Of a stretch of 64,000 bases of DNA, positions 44,583 to 54,019 are shown in pieces. The translations under genes were made by a program, and so were the position numbers. Below the pieces are notes generated by a model, which was given only the letters and a program-made list of their open reading frames with translations, was not told the origin of the DNA and ran no database searches. How positions within the stretch are numbered: the stretch's first letter is position 1; each line of letters begins with the position of its first letter. The DNA is from Cupriavidus sp. YR651 (GTDB lineage: Bacteria; Pseudomonadota; Gammaproteobacteria; Burkholderiales; Burkholderiaceae), in assembly GCF_900101625.1 (NCBI RefSeq), contig NZ_FMYZ01000004.1:371571-435570 (forward strand), written 5' to 3'.

Positions 44583-44751
44583 GGAGAGCTCCATTGCGGG
44601 GAAAAAACCAATGGTCCGATCATGCGGGATTCGAGCGATAGCGTCCAAGACCGATCCGTTATCGGCTTCATAGGCAGTGCCAATAGTCGTCGCGCCAAGA
44701 CAGGCGGCTTATCGACGCATCGGCGGGTGGCGATGGGGTGTGCGGGTGGAG

Positions 44752-45135
44752 CTATCGGCGCGCGGCTGCCTTGCGTTCCGCCGCCAATCGCTTCCAGTCG
44801 GAAAACACCGTGTCCAGGCAATCGAGCGTCGTGCAGGCGTCGCGCTTCTTGCGGAATGTGGCGATCTCGGCGTCGGAGACGGCGCCGGTCTTGAGCAGGC
44901 GTTGCTGGTCCGCATAGATGCGCGCATAGCCCATCGACAGCAGGGCATGATCACAAATCAGGCGCTCGGCAGGGCGGGGCGCGCATGCCGGCGTGCTGGC
45001 GGCCGCGCCGGTGCACGTGGCGGGCGGTGGCTCGCAGCTGATGTCGCTGGCCCGGGCCAGCGGAGACAGGACCAGGCACAGGCAGGCGGCGAGACGGTTC
45101 AGACGGCTCAGTCGGCGGGGAGTGACGCTCGGCAT
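44752..45135 (-). CDS. secreted cysteine-rich protein, LprI/DUF1311-like
   Basis: 127-residue exported protein with a leader to about residue 29 (ARA-SD). Six or so cysteines are arranged with PAERLICDHALLSMGYARIYADQQRLL and a C-terminal CTTLDCLDTVFSDWKRL. The pattern resembles the LprI/DUF1311 lysozyme-inhibitor-like domain, where paired disulfides hold helices. Assignment is by eye only. It is on the strand opposite to the metal-efflux operon. Confidence 0.5.
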   Translation of the reverse strand: MPSVTPRRLSRLNRLAACLCLVLSPLARASDISCEPPPATCTGAAASTPACAPRPAERLICDHALLSMGYARIYADQQRLLKTGAVSDAEIATFRKKRDACTTLDCLDTVFSDWKRLAAERKAAARR

Positions 45136-45492
45136 GCGGGAGGGATCGTGAGAAGGGTTGGATATGTGTGCGGCCGGCCATTATCGGTGGCGGGATCGTT
45201 GCGGTCCAATGCGCATCGGTCGACGCGAGAGGCCGGCATCGCCGGCTTCCATGCCAGCGGCCTCGGAATCCTCGCCGGCCAACCCACTGGCGCCGGTCGA
45301 TTCGGCCGAGCCCCGCCGCTCCTGTCACGCATCTGGATGCGGAACTCCCCGCCCGCTGACCGGTCAATTGTTGCGTTCGGTTACAATGCTGTACCGCAGC
45401 AATCCAGCTGGCGTGAGCGTTACGAAACGATCACGCGAATTTCGCCCATGTGCTGCGGCATGCGCCGCACCCCGTCATCCGCCCCCGATTTG
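45136..45492. other. intergenic region upstream of metal-efflux operon
   Basis: About 356 bases between divergent genes. A TACAAT hexamer at 45382-45387 could be a -10 element for the downstream operon. No convincing coding frame was found here. Confidence 0.4.
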
Positions 45493-45921
45493 ATGCGTTT
45501 CCTCCTCTTCCTGCTGACTGCCTTGTGCCTGTCCGCGCTGTCGTTTTCGGCGGCGGCGAACGTGCGCGCGGCTGCACCGCAGGCCGTGGAGGCGATCGTG
45601 ACGGTGGACGCCGCACCGGACTACGCCATGCTGGCCACCGGCGACGATCTCTCGCAGATCGTGCTGCCCGGCGACGGCGGCCTGGACCCGGATGCCGACG
45701 CGCTGGCCGATAATGGCCCGCCGCCCGGCTACTGCAATATCTGGTCGGCCGATCTGCTCGACCCGCTGGACCTGCTCGACGAAATCGAAGAGTCCAGTGC
45801 GCTGTTCGACGTTCCCACGCTGAAGCTTGCCCAGTCTGTCGAAGACGTGGCGCAAGTGCTCCCGGGGCGCAGTGCGCCCCAGCCCGAAGCCCTGTTCCGG
45901 CCGCCCAATCTCCTCGCCTGA
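45493..45921 (+). CDS. small exported protein preceding metal-efflux genes (CzcI-position)
   Basis: 142-residue exported protein, signal peptide about 1-20 (LSFSAAANVRA). The mature part is acidic with LSQIVLPGDGGLDPDADAL and ends EALFRPPNLLA. Genes of this size and position precede czcCBA in Cupriavidus and encode CzcI. However, the His/Cys-rich metal-binding part of CzcI is absent here, so the family assignment is weak. The gap to the outer-membrane gene is 187 bases. Confidence 0.45.
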   Translation: MRFLLFLLTALCLSALSFSAAANVRAAAPQAVEAIVTVDAAPDYAMLATGDDLSQIVLPGDGGLDPDADALADNGPPPGYCNIWSADLLDPLDLLDEIEESSALFDVPTLKLAQSVEDVAQVLPGRSAPQPEALFRPPNLLA

Positions 45922-46108
45922 CCGTTCCGGCATCCGCCGCGTGGCCTGACCACCCGGCGGATCGTCCTCATTGCCCCTGAGCGCCCCCGCGTGTCCGTGA
46001 CCTTTGCCGTCACGGGCTGATGCCTGCCATCCCTGCCGGTTCCTGCCGGCCGTGCGGCATGGCCGTCGTGGTGGCGTCGGGCAGCCGTATCGCTCGACTT
46101 TTTCCGAC

Positions 46109-47506
46109 ATGAAGACCAATAAAACGCTGACTTGGGTCGCGTCGCTGTCGTTTGTGGCGGCGCCGGCCTGGGCCGCGCAGCCCGCGCCAGGCGGCGCCCC
46201 GGCCACCCCGGTGACCCGCGCCGCCCCTGCCGTAGCTCCGACGACCGCGCCCGCGCGCCCCGCCACGCCGCCCCGGGCGGTGACGCCGGCCGCCGAAACG
46301 TTCGACCTGCACCAGTTGCTGTCGCTGGCCCAGTCCACCAACAAGGGCGTCGATGCCGCGCAGGCCAATGTCGATGCCGCCACCGCCGCCATCACCAGCG
46401 CGCGCGCGTATCCCAATCCGCAGGTGGAGGTGATGTATGGGCGGCTCTCCGGCAAGCAGCCGGGCGTGACCAGCGGCAACGCGCCGTCGTATGCCATCGT
46501 CCAGAAGTTCGACTACCCGCAGCAGCGCAACCTGCGCGAAGCAATGGCCGGGCGCGGGCTGGAGGCCTCCGAGGCGCTGCGCCAGAGCTTCCGCAGCGAT
46601 CTGGCCGCGCGCGTGAAGATGTCCTACTACCAGGTGCTGCGCCGCGAGACCGAGCTGGCCGCGGCGAAGGAAGACCTGACGCTGATGCGCCAGATCCAGG
46701 AGCGCGCGAAAGTGCGGGTGGAAGTGGGCGAGGCGCCGCGCTATGAGCTGATCAAGGCCGAGACCGAGCTGCTGGCCGCGCAGAAGACGCAGCAGACGGC
46801 CGAGTTGCGCGTCGACCAGGCCAAGGCCACGCTCCGCCAGCAGGTGGGCGGCGGCATGCCCGCCCACTTTGGCCTCGCCGGCAACCTGGGCCGTGCGCCC
46901 GAGGTGCCGCCGTTGCCGATCCTGCGGGACACCATGCAGGCGGGCAATGCCGAACTGAACCAGCGACGCATGGAGCTGGAGCGCGCCCGACTGGGCGTGG
47001 ACTACCAGCGCTCGCTGCGCTGGCCCGAGGTGGCGGTCCGCGCCAGCACGGATCGGCAACCGGATAACAACGTCTCGCAGATCGGCCTGGTGATGACAAT
47101 CCCGCTGTGGGACCGCCGCAGCGGCCCGGTGGGCGAGGCGACCGCGCAGGCCACGCAGGCCCGCACCGCGCTGGAAGCCCGCGAGTTCGAACTCGCGCAG
47201 GAGCTGGAAACCGCGTACCGCCAGTACGAGATCACGCAAGCCCAGGTCACCGCGCTGGAATCCGGCATCGTCCGCGAGGCCGAGTCCGCGCTGGGCGTGG
47301 CCGAGGCCGCGTACCGCTTTGGCGAGCGCGGGATTCTCGACTATCTCGATGCGCAGCGGGTGCTGCGCAATGCCCGCAGCGAACTGATTGCCGCGCAGTA
47401 CGAGCAGCAAGTCGCCGCCATCCAGATTGAAAAGCTGATGTCGACCGCGCCCGGCACGCCTGCCGGCCCCGCGCCGTCGCTGCCCGTCTCCCCGAATCCG
47501 AACTGA
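46109..47506 (+). CDS. CzcC-like outer-membrane factor of metal efflux
   Basis: TolC-family outer-membrane protein of 465 residues. After a leader (about 1-22, AWA-AQ) and a Pro/Ala-rich linker, the OEP domain begins FDLHQLLSLAQSTNKGVDAAQANVDAATAAITSARAYPNPQ, which is the typical CzcC start. The second half carries AAYRFGERGILDYLDAQRVLRNARSELIAAQYEQQ. It is the outer-membrane part of the efflux complex and lies 2 bases before the adaptor gene. The order outer-membrane factor-adaptor-pump (C-B-A) matches the czc/cnr type. Confidence 0.88.
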   Translation: MKTNKTLTWVASLSFVAAPAWAAQPAPGGAPATPVTRAAPAVAPTTAPARPATPPRAVTPAAETFDLHQLLSLAQSTNKGVDAAQANVDAATAAITSARAYPNPQVEVMYGRLSGKQPGVTSGNAPSYAIVQKFDYPQQRNLREAMAGRGLEASEALRQSFRSDLAARVKMSYYQVLRRETELAAAKEDLTLMRQIQERAKVRVEVGEAPRYELIKAETELLAAQKTQQTAELRVDQAKATLRQQVGGGMPAHFGLAGNLGRAPEVPPLPILRDTMQAGNAELNQRRMELERARLGVDYQRSLRWPEVAVRASTDRQPDNNVSQIGLVMTIPLWDRRSGPVGEATAQATQARTALEAREFELAQELETAYRQYEITQAQVTALESGIVREAESALGVAEAAYRFGERGILDYLDAQRVLRNARSELIAAQYEQQVAAIQIEKLMSTAPGTPAGPAPSLPVSPNPN

Positions 47507-47508
47507 TC

Positions 47509-48663
47509 ATGCGCCCCCACTTCCTGCTTTCCCTCACAGCCGCCGCGGTCATGCTGATGTCCGTGGCCGCTTGCTCCAAAGATCCCGCGCCGGCCGCCGA
47601 GCCGCCCAAGCTGCCACCGGGCATCGTCAAGCCGGAGGCCAACCTGCAGCGCACGCTCAAGGTGGCGCCCGTGGCCACGTCCCCGTTCAGCGAGATGCTG
47701 CGCGTGGCGGGCCGGATCGATTTCGACGAACAACGCGTGTCGCGCATCGGCGCCAGCGTCACCGGCCGCGTGACCGATCTCTATGCCGTGCTCGGCCAGG
47801 AGGTCAAGGCCGGCCAGGTGCTCGCCCGCCTGCACAGCAGCGAACTGGGCGCCGCGCAGATGGCGTTCCTGAAGGCCGAGGCCCAGAACGAACTGCAGGC
47901 GCGCAATGCCGAACGCGCACGCCAGCTGTTTGCCGCCGATGTGATCGGCCGTGGCGAACTGCAGCGGCGCGAGAGCGAGTACGCGATTGCCGCCGCCGAG
48001 ATGCGTGCGTACCGCGATCAGCTGCGCGTGCTGGGCATGTCGGCGGCGGCGGTCTCCGCGCTGGCCAGGAACGGCAGCATCGATTCCTACTCGCCGGTGT
48101 TTTCCAGCATCCAGGGCACCGTGGTGGAGCGCAATGTGGCGCAGGGCCAGGTGGTGCAGCCGGCCGACGCGCTGTACACCGTGGCGGACCTGTCGCGCGT
48201 GTGGGTGGTGGCCGAGGTGCCCGAGCAGCAGGCCGCGCAGGTGGCCGAAGGCCAGAAGGTGGACATCGAGGTGCCATCGCTGGGCAACGGCGCGGACCCG
48301 ATCACCGGCAAGCTGATCTACGTGGGCCGCACGGTGAACCCGCAATCGCGCACGGTGCTGGTCCGCACCGAGGTCGAGAACAAGGACGGCCGCCTGAAAC
48401 CCGCCATGCTGGCCAGCATGCTGATTGCCGGCCAGCCGGTGGATCAGCTGGTGGTGCCGGAATCCGCGGTGGTGCGCGACGGCAACGACGAGCAGGTGTA
48501 CGTGGAAACGACGGATGGCCAGTACCGGCTCACCAAGGTGAAGCTGGGCGCCGAGAGCGACGGCATGCGCGTGGTGCAGGGTGGCATCAAGCCCGGCGAC
48601 CGCGTGGTCGTGGAGGGCGCCTTCCACCTGGACAACGAGCGCAAGCGCCTGGAACAGGGGTAA
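47509..48663 (+). CDS. CzcB-like periplasmic adaptor
   Basis: Membrane-fusion protein of 384 residues with a lipobox near residue 22 (LMSVAAC). The adaptor core has GRIDFDEQRVSRIGASVTGRVTDLYAVLGQEVKAGQVLARL, a coiled-coil hairpin (about 108-170) and a returning barrel IQGTVVERNVAQGQVVQPADALYTVADLSRVWVVAEVPE. There is no N-terminal His-rich metal-sequestering part such as in CzcB. It lies 2 bases after the CzcC-like gene and 6 bases before the pump gene. Confidence 0.88.
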   Translation: MRPHFLLSLTAAAVMLMSVAACSKDPAPAAEPPKLPPGIVKPEANLQRTLKVAPVATSPFSEMLRVAGRIDFDEQRVSRIGASVTGRVTDLYAVLGQEVKAGQVLARLHSSELGAAQMAFLKAEAQNELQARNAERARQLFAADVIGRGELQRRESEYAIAAAEMRAYRDQLRVLGMSAAAVSALARNGSIDSYSPVFSSIQGTVVERNVAQGQVVQPADALYTVADLSRVWVVAEVPEQQAAQVAEGQKVDIEVPSLGNGADPITGKLIYVGRTVNPQSRTVLVRTEVENKDGRLKPAMLASMLIAGQPVDQLVVPESAVVRDGNDEQVYVETTDGQYRLTKVKLGAESDGMRVVQGGIKPGDRVVVEGAFHLDNERKRLEQG

Positions 48664-48669
48664 TCGGCC

Positions 48670-51600
48670 ATGATGACATCCCTGGTTGAAGCCGCGATCA
48701 AGCAGCGGCTGGTGGTGTGCGTGATTGCCGTGGTGCTGTTTTTCTTCGGTCTGCGCGCCGCCGGCAAGCTGTCGGTCGATGCGTTCCCGGACGTGACCAA
48801 CGTCCAGGTGCAGATCGCCACGGAAGCCACGGGGCGCTCGCCGGAAGAGGTCGAGCGCTTTGTCACCGTACCGATCGAAATGTCCATGACGGGCCTGCCC
48901 GGCCTGGAGGAAATGCGCTCGCTGAACAAGGCGGGCCTGTCGCTGATCACGCTGGTGTTCACCGACAAGACCGACGTCTACTTTGCGCGGCAGCTGGTCA
49001 TGGAGCGGCTGATCGAGGTCTCCGGCCGCATGCCGCAGGACGTGACGCCGGTGCTCGGGCCCGTTTCCACGGGCCTGGGCGAGGTCTACCAGTACACGCT
49101 GGACCGCGTCGACGACGGTAGTCGCGAACTCACGCAGGAAGAGCTGGCCGAGCGCCGCATCGCGCAGGACTGGGTGGTGCGTCCGCTGCTGCGCTCGATC
49201 CCGGGCGTGGCGGAAATCAACTCGCAGGGTGGCTACGTGCGGCAGTATCAGGCACTGGTCAACCCGGAGCGGATGCGCCACTACGGCGTCAACATCCAGC
49301 AGGTCTACCAGGCCATGGCGCGCAACAACGCCAACTCCGGCGGCGGCGTGCTGCCGCACTACGCGGAGCAATACCTCATTCGCGGGGTGGGCCTGGCACG
49401 TGGCGTCGACGACCTGGGCAGCATCGTGCTGAAGGAGATCGACGGCACGCCGGTCTATCTGCGCGACGTGGCGCAGGTCACCATCGGCCATGAGGTCCGG
49501 CAGGGCGCGCTGGTCAAGAATGGCGAGACGGAGGCCGTGGGCGGCATCGTCATGATGATGCGCGGCGGCAATGCGAAGGAAGTGGTGAGCCGTGTGAAGG
49601 CCCGCGTGGCCGAGATTAACGATCGCGGCATGCTGCCCGGCAAGCTGCAGATCGTGCCGTACTACGACCGCAGCGAGCTGGTGGACTCGGCATTGTGGAC
49701 GGTGACCAAGGTGCTGCTGGAAGGCGTGGTGCTGGTGGTGATCGTGCTGTTCCTGTTCCTCGGGGACGTGCGCTCGTCGGTGATCGTGCTGGCCACGCTG
49801 GTGCTGACGCCATTGCTGACCTTCATCGTGATGAACAGGATGGGGCTGTCCGCCAACCTGATGTCACTGGGGGGGCTGGCCATCGCCATCGGCCTGATGG
49901 TGGACGGGTCCGTGGTGGTCGTGGAAAACGCGTTCGAGCGGCTGGGGCATGCCGACAAGAGCGGGCTCACCAGGACGGAGATCCTGGTCAAGGCGGTGCA
50001 GGAGGTGGCTACGCCGGTGATCGTGGGCGTGGGCATCATCATCCTGGTGTTCCTGCCGCTGATGACGCTCTCCGGCATGGAAGGCAAGATGTTCGCCCCG
50101 CTGGCCTTCACGATCTCGATTGCGCTGGCGATCTCGCTGTTCCTGTCGCTGACGCTCTCGCCGGTGTTGTCGTCGTACCTGCTCAAGGGCGGTGCGGAGC
50201 ATGACACGCGCCTGATCGCGTTCATGAAGCGCCACTACCTGCGCATGCTGCACTGGGCGCTGGCCAACAGCAAGAAGACCGTGCTGTCGGCGGTGGGGGT
50301 GTTCATCGCCACGCTGCTGATCGTGCCGCTGCTGGGGACGTCGTTCATCCCGGAGATGAAGGAAGGCTCCATCGTGCCGGCGATCGACCGCGTGCCGAAT
50401 ATCTCGCTGGAGGAATCGATCAAGCTTGAGAAGCAAGCCAACAAGCTGGTGCTGGAAGTGCCCGGCGTGAAGTCGGTGGTGTCCGGTGTGGGTCGCGGCG
50501 AGAGCCCGGCCGATCCGCAGGGCCAGAACGAGTCCACGCCGATCGCCAGCCTGAAGGACCGCGACGAGTGGCCCGACGGCTGGACGCAGGACGACATCGC
50601 CAACGCCATCCGCGAGAAGCTCAAGGCCATTCCGGGCGTGCAGATCGTGATGGCGCAACCGATCTCCGATCGCGTGGACGAGATGGTCAGTGGCGTGCGG
50701 TCCGACGTGGCCGTGAAGATCTTCGGCGACGACCTCGACAAGCTGCGCGACCTGGCTGGCGAGATCGCCCGCGTGGCGGGTGGTATCCAGGGGTCGCAGG
50801 ACATCCGGATCGAGCGGATTTCCGGGCAGCAATACCTGTCGATCGAAATCGACCGCCAGGCGATTGCGCGCTACGGGCTGAACGTTTCGGATATCCACGA
50901 CATCATCGAGATCGCCATCGGCGGCAAGCGCGCCACGGACATCTTCGAAGGCGAGCGGCGCTTTGCGGCCGCCGTGCGCCTGCCGGAGGACTTCCGCGAC
51001 AACGTGCAGGCCATCCGCCAGTTGCTGGTGCCCGCGCCGGACGGCGTGCAAGTGCCGCTGCAGAGCGTGGCGAAGATCGAGGTGAGCGACGGTCCGGCGC
51101 AGATCAGCCGGGAAATGGCCAAGCGGCGCGTGGTGGTGATGATCAACGTGAAGGATCGCGACCTGGGTGGCTTTGTGGCCGAGCTGCAGAGCGCGACCGA
51201 GAGCAAGGTCAAGCTGCCCGAGGGGTATTACTTCGAGTGGGGCGGCCAGTTCCAGAACATGGAGCGCGCCATGGGCCACCTGAAGATCATCGTGCCGATC
51301 ACCATCGCCGCGATCTTCTTCCTGCTGTTCCTGCTGTTCAACTCGTTGCGCTATGCCACGCTGATCATCACGGTGCTGCCGTTCGCATCGATCGGCGGGA
51401 TCATCGGGCTGTTCGTCACGGGCGAATATCTCTCCGTGCCGGCGTCGGTGGGCTTTATCGCGCTGTGGGGCATGGCGGTGCTGAACGGAGTGGTGCTGGT
51501 GTCGTACATCCGCACGCTGCGGGAATCCGGCATGTCGCTGCGCAATGCGGTGGTGCGGGGCGCGACGCAGCGCTTCCGCCCGGTGATGATGACGGCGACG

Positions 51601-51786
51601 ATTGCCATGCTGGGCCTGGTGCCGTTCCTGTTCTCGTCGGGCCCCGGTTCCGAGGTGCAGCGCCCGCTGGCCGTGGTGGTGATCGGCGGCCTGATCACAT
51701 CGACGTTGCTGACGCTGGTGATGGTGCCGGTGCTCTACCGCTGGTTTGACGACCACAAGCCGGAAGCCAGGGACATGTCCGTCTGA
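48670..51786 (+). CDS. CzcA/CusA-like HME-RND efflux pump
   Basis: Inner-membrane proton-driven pump of 1038 residues with two six-helix bundles and two large periplasmic loops. The helix-4 signature GGLAIAIGLMVDGSVVVVEN (about 400-420) carries the Asp and Glu of the proton relay. It differs from the DFGxxxDGA pattern of the zinc/cobalt CzcA subgroup, so the metal is not fixed by motif. The N-terminus VEAAIKQRLVVCVIAVVLFFFGLRAAGKLSVDAFPDVT is typical of the HME family. It ends the three-gene efflux operon, followed by a strong terminator. Confidence 0.92.
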   Translation: MMTSLVEAAIKQRLVVCVIAVVLFFFGLRAAGKLSVDAFPDVTNVQVQIATEATGRSPEEVERFVTVPIEMSMTGLPGLEEMRSLNKAGLSLITLVFTDKTDVYFARQLVMERLIEVSGRMPQDVTPVLGPVSTGLGEVYQYTLDRVDDGSRELTQEELAERRIAQDWVVRPLLRSIPGVAEINSQGGYVRQYQALVNPERMRHYGVNIQQVYQAMARNNANSGGGVLPHYAEQYLIRGVGLARGVDDLGSIVLKEIDGTPVYLRDVAQVTIGHEVRQGALVKNGETEAVGGIVMMMRGGNAKEVVSRVKARVAEINDRGMLPGKLQIVPYYDRSELVDSALWTVTKVLLEGVVLVVIVLFLFLGDVRSSVIVLATLVLTPLLTFIVMNRMGLSANLMSLGGLAIAIGLMVDGSVVVVENAFERLGHADKSGLTRTEILVKAVQEVATPVIVGVGIIILVFLPLMTLSGMEGKMFAPLAFTISIALAISLFLSLTLSPVLSSYLLKGGAEHDTRLIAFMKRHYLRMLHWALANSKKTVLSAVGVFIATLLIVPLLGTSFIPEMKEGSIVPAIDRVPNISLEESIKLEKQANKLVLEVPGVKSVVSGVGRGESPADPQGQNESTPIASLKDRDEWPDGWTQDDIANAIREKLKAIPGVQIVMAQPISDRVDEMVSGVRSDVAVKIFGDDLDKLRDLAGEIARVAGGIQGSQDIRIERISGQQYLSIEIDRQAIARYGLNVSDIHDIIEIAIGGKRATDIFEGERRFAAAVRLPEDFRDNVQAIRQLLVPAPDGVQVPLQSVAKIEVSDGPAQISREMAKRRVVVMINVKDRDLGGFVAELQSATESKVKLPEGYYFEWGGQFQNMERAMGHLKIIVPITIAAIFFLLFLLFNSLRYATLIITVLPFASIGGIIGLFVTGEYLSVPASVGFIALWGMAVLNGVVLVSYIRTLRESGMSLRNAVVRGATQRFRPVMMTATIAMLGLVPFLFSSGPGSEVQRPLAVVVIGGLITSTLLTLVMVPVLYRWFDDHKPEARDMSV

Positions 51787-51807
51787 TGGCCGCAGTACAA
51801 TAGCGCC

Positions 51808-51843
51808 CGGCCGGCACGCTTCACGTGTGCCGGCCGTTTTTTT
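51808..51843 (+). terminator. intrinsic terminator of efflux operon
   Basis: Perfect 10-base stem CGGCCGGCAC/GTGCCGGCCG with a 9-base loop and a run of seven Ts, 22 bases after the pump stop. Confidence 0.95.
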
Positions 51844-51861
51844 ACCCCCGGAGTTTTCCTC

Positions 51862-52266
51862 ATGACATTGCCGACCCAAGCGCGCCGCGTGCTGGCGGCG
51901 CTGGCTGCCATGACCTTGCCGGTGATCGCGATTGCCGTCGCGATTCCAGCCACAGCCGCCACGGCCACGGCATCCGCCGCCGATGCCCCCGTCAACATCG
52001 AACTGGGCCAGCGCGGCGGCAAGCCCGAAGCCCCCGAGGCGCCCGTCGCCTGCATGAATGCGGTCAAGGCCGCACTGCCGAACCCCGGGCATTTCCGCTG
52101 GATCCGGGGCACCACGCGCCGCGTGGCGGAAGACGTGTACAGCGTGGTCGGCAACGTCGAGTTCGTGACCCAGGCCGGCGAGTCGCGCACGGGCGAGGCC
52201 CAGTGCGACGTCATGCGGGCGCCGGGTAACCAGTTCATCGTGCCGAAAGTCCGGCTGCCGCAATAA
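51862..52266 (+). CDS. small exported protein, unknown function
   Basis: 134-residue exported protein. Signal peptide and Ala-rich stretch cover about residues 1-41. The mature domain has two cysteines (in VACMNAVKA and EAQCDVMRAP) that could pair, and a beta-rich sequence FRWIRGTTRRVAEDVYSVVGNVEFVTQAGESRTGEA. I do not recognise the family. GGAG lies 9 bases before the ATG. Its TAA stop directly abuts structured repeat copy C. Confidence 0.65.
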   Translation: MTLPTQARRVLAALAAMTLPVIAIAVAIPATAATATASAADAPVNIELGQRGGKPEAPEAPVACMNAVKAALPNPGHFRWIRGTTRRVAEDVYSVVGNVEFVTQAGESRTGEAQCDVMRAPGNQFIVPKVRLPQ

Positions 52267-52393
52267 GAGGCACTATCAAAATGATTCTGGCGTCGTTGCC
52301 GGGGTTGCCACATTCGCTTGCCGTACCACTTGTACTGTCTGCGGCCGCGCGCCTAGCCAGAACCGCTATTCGCTTCATTTTGATAGCGCCTCT
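52266..52393. repeat. structured interspersed repeat, copy C (diverged)
   Basis: About 128 bases with the same inner sequence (CTGGCGTCGTTGCC and TTGCCGTACCACTTGTACTG) but a different outer arm. GAGGCACTATCAAAATGA pairs with TCATTTTGATAGCGCCTC over 18 bases with one mismatch. The stem next to it, TTCTGGC/GCCAGAA, has one base pair changed on both sides relative to copies A and B (TCCTGGC/GCCAGGA). It starts at the last base of the TAA stop of the upstream gene. Confidence 0.85.
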
Positions 52394-52530
52394 AGATACT
52401 CGCCGACTTTTCTACCGCCATCCTCCCGCCATCTGCTGACAGTCCTGGCAGCCGGTTTCATGACATTTCTGTCATGTCGCCGGTTTTTGCGGGGTTGGCG
52501 CTGGACACATCGGACCTCGTCTCCTAAGCT

Positions 52531-52551
52531 TTTGTGTACGCTGTACACAAA
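52531..52551. promoter_or_regulatory. 9-3-9 perfect operator palindrome
   Basis: TTTGTGTAC and GTACACAAA flank the trinucleotide GCT. All nine bases of each half match perfectly. It is centred about 40 bases before the ATG of the DUF1579 gene, where a repressor would block a promoter. The TGTAC...GTACA core resembles sites of TetR- or MarR-type repressors. No such regulator gene lies nearby, so the binder would be encoded elsewhere. Confidence 0.65.
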
Positions 52552-52580
52552 TCGATCAGCGGCACACAGGAGACCATCGC

Positions 52581-53075
52581 ATGAAGACCGAAACGACCAA
52601 CGAACATCGCTGGCTGCAGAAGCTGGCGGGCAAATGGATCGGGGAAGGGCAAGCGCAAATGGGCCCGGGGACCGAGCCCGAGAAGTGGAGGATCCCGGAG
52701 CAGGTGAGCCTGATTGGCGACGTCTGGGTGCAGTGTCGCGCCGAAGGCGAAATGCCCGGGTGCGGGCTGTCGACCACCGTGATGACACTCGGCTACGACC
52801 CGGCCCGCAAGCATTTCGTCGGCACGTTTGTCGGCTCGATGATGACGCACATGTGGGTCTACGAAGGCGACCTGGAGGCCGATGGCCGCACGCTGACGTT
52901 GCGCGCCGACGGCCCGGCCTTCACGCCGGAGGGCAATGTGGTGGCGGGCAAGAGCGCCAGATACCGTGACGTGATCGCGTTCCAGGACGACAACACCCGC
53001 ACGCTGACTTCGTTCATGCAGGGTGACAACGGCGAATGGATGCAAATCATGCAGGCGACATACCGGCGGCAGTAG
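52581..53075 (+). CDS. DUF1579 domain-containing protein
   Basis: Protein of 164 residues of the DUF1579 family, with the family pattern HRWLQKLAGKWIGEGQAQMGPG near the start, EGEMPGCGLSTTVMTLGYDP, HFVGTFVGSMMTHMWVYEGDL in the middle and the closing WMQIMQATYRR. The fold is lipocalin-like and function is unestablished. No signal peptide, so it is cytoplasmic. AGGAGA precedes the ATG at 52581, and the perfect operator above suggests that it is regulated on its own. Confidence 0.85.
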   Translation: MKTETTNEHRWLQKLAGKWIGEGQAQMGPGTEPEKWRIPEQVSLIGDVWVQCRAEGEMPGCGLSTTVMTLGYDPARKHFVGTFVGSMMTHMWVYEGDLEADGRTLTLRADGPAFTPEGNVVAGKSARYRDVIAFQDDNTRTLTSFMQGDNGEWMQIMQATYRRQ

Positions 53076-53189
53076 CAGGTCCTCGCCGGCGCCTCCCGCC
53101 TGGCCCTGCCTGGTGCGGAGGCGGCCGGCATCCTTCCGATTCCCCTCTCTGCGCGTGCGCAGTGTGGGGTTCCTGCGCAAGGGCCAGTG

Positions 53190-53987
53190 TTAGTGCCCCT
53201 CCGCCGCAGCCTTTCGCGCATAGAACCCCGCGACCTCCTCGATTTCCTTGTCGGTCATCGCGCGCGCCATGTTCCGCATCTGCCCCTCCGCATCATTGGC
53301 CCGCGATCCATTGCGGAACGCCCGTAGTTCGGTGGTCAGGTAGTCGTGCGGCATCCCTTCCAGCCAGGGCGCGCCGAACTTCTGGTCGACCCCGCCATGG
53401 CACGAGATACACGGTGCGATATTGCGCAGCGGATCGCCCACGCGCACCAGCGCGGGCAGGGATTCATCGTAGGTGGTGGGGGCGGTGCGCGCCTTGGGCA
53501 GCGAGGCGTAGTACGCGGCGAGGTCGGCGATGTCGCGGTCCGACAGCCTGCGGGCCAGCGTCTCCATGATGGAGCTGCCGCGCTTGCCGGACTTGTAGTC
53601 ATTCAGTTGCTTGATGATGACTTCCGGGTACTGGCCGGCGAGGTTCGGCGCGTTGGAGGCTGTCATCCCGCGCGCGCCGTGGCACATCGTGCAGTTGTTC
53701 AGCGCCAGCGTGGCGCCGCGTCCGACCACATCCGCCGAGCCGGCGCGGGCCATGCCTCGGTCGAGCACGACGTTGGTGGCGATATGGCCCGCGCGCGCCT
53801 TGTCGCCCTCGCTCCAGTTCGTGGGGACGCCGGCGGCGCGGCAGATGGCGTCCCACAGCCCGCGCGCGCTGAAATCGCCCTGCACCGATGGCAGCCAGAT
53901 GAAGCCGACCAGCCCCATCACGACGGTCAGCACGACCAGCGCCAGCACGCACTTGCCGCCGAGAGAGGAGTTGGGTTGCTCGGACAT
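53190..53987 (-). CDS. diheme cytochrome c, last gene of oxidase operon
   Basis: Membrane-anchored cytochrome of 265 residues. One N-terminal helix (about 13-33) is followed by two c-type domains with CTMCH (99-103) and CISCH (193-197). GAGRARGMTASNAPNLAGQ-type sequence and a Met-rich end provide likely axial ligands. It could pass electrons to the oxidase encoded directly upstream in the same operon, 32 bases away. The ATG at 53987 is at the leader start; a longer frame is open but has no support. Confidence 0.88.
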   Translation of the reverse strand: MSEQPNSSLGGKCVLALVVLTVVMGLVGFIWLPSVQGDFSARGLWDAICRAAGVPTNWSEGDKARAGHIATNVVLDRGMARAGSADVVGRGATLALNNCTMCHGARGMTASNAPNLAGQYPEVIIKQLNDYKSGKRGSSIMETLARRLSDRDIADLAAYYASLPKARTAPTTYDESLPALVRVGDPLRNIAPCISCHGGVDQKFGAPWLEGMPHDYLTTELRAFRNGSRANDAEGQMRNMARAMTDKEIEEVAGFYARKAAAEGH

Positions 53988-54019
53988 TGCGGGTATCCGG
54001 TGACGGTGGCCGCGGCGGA

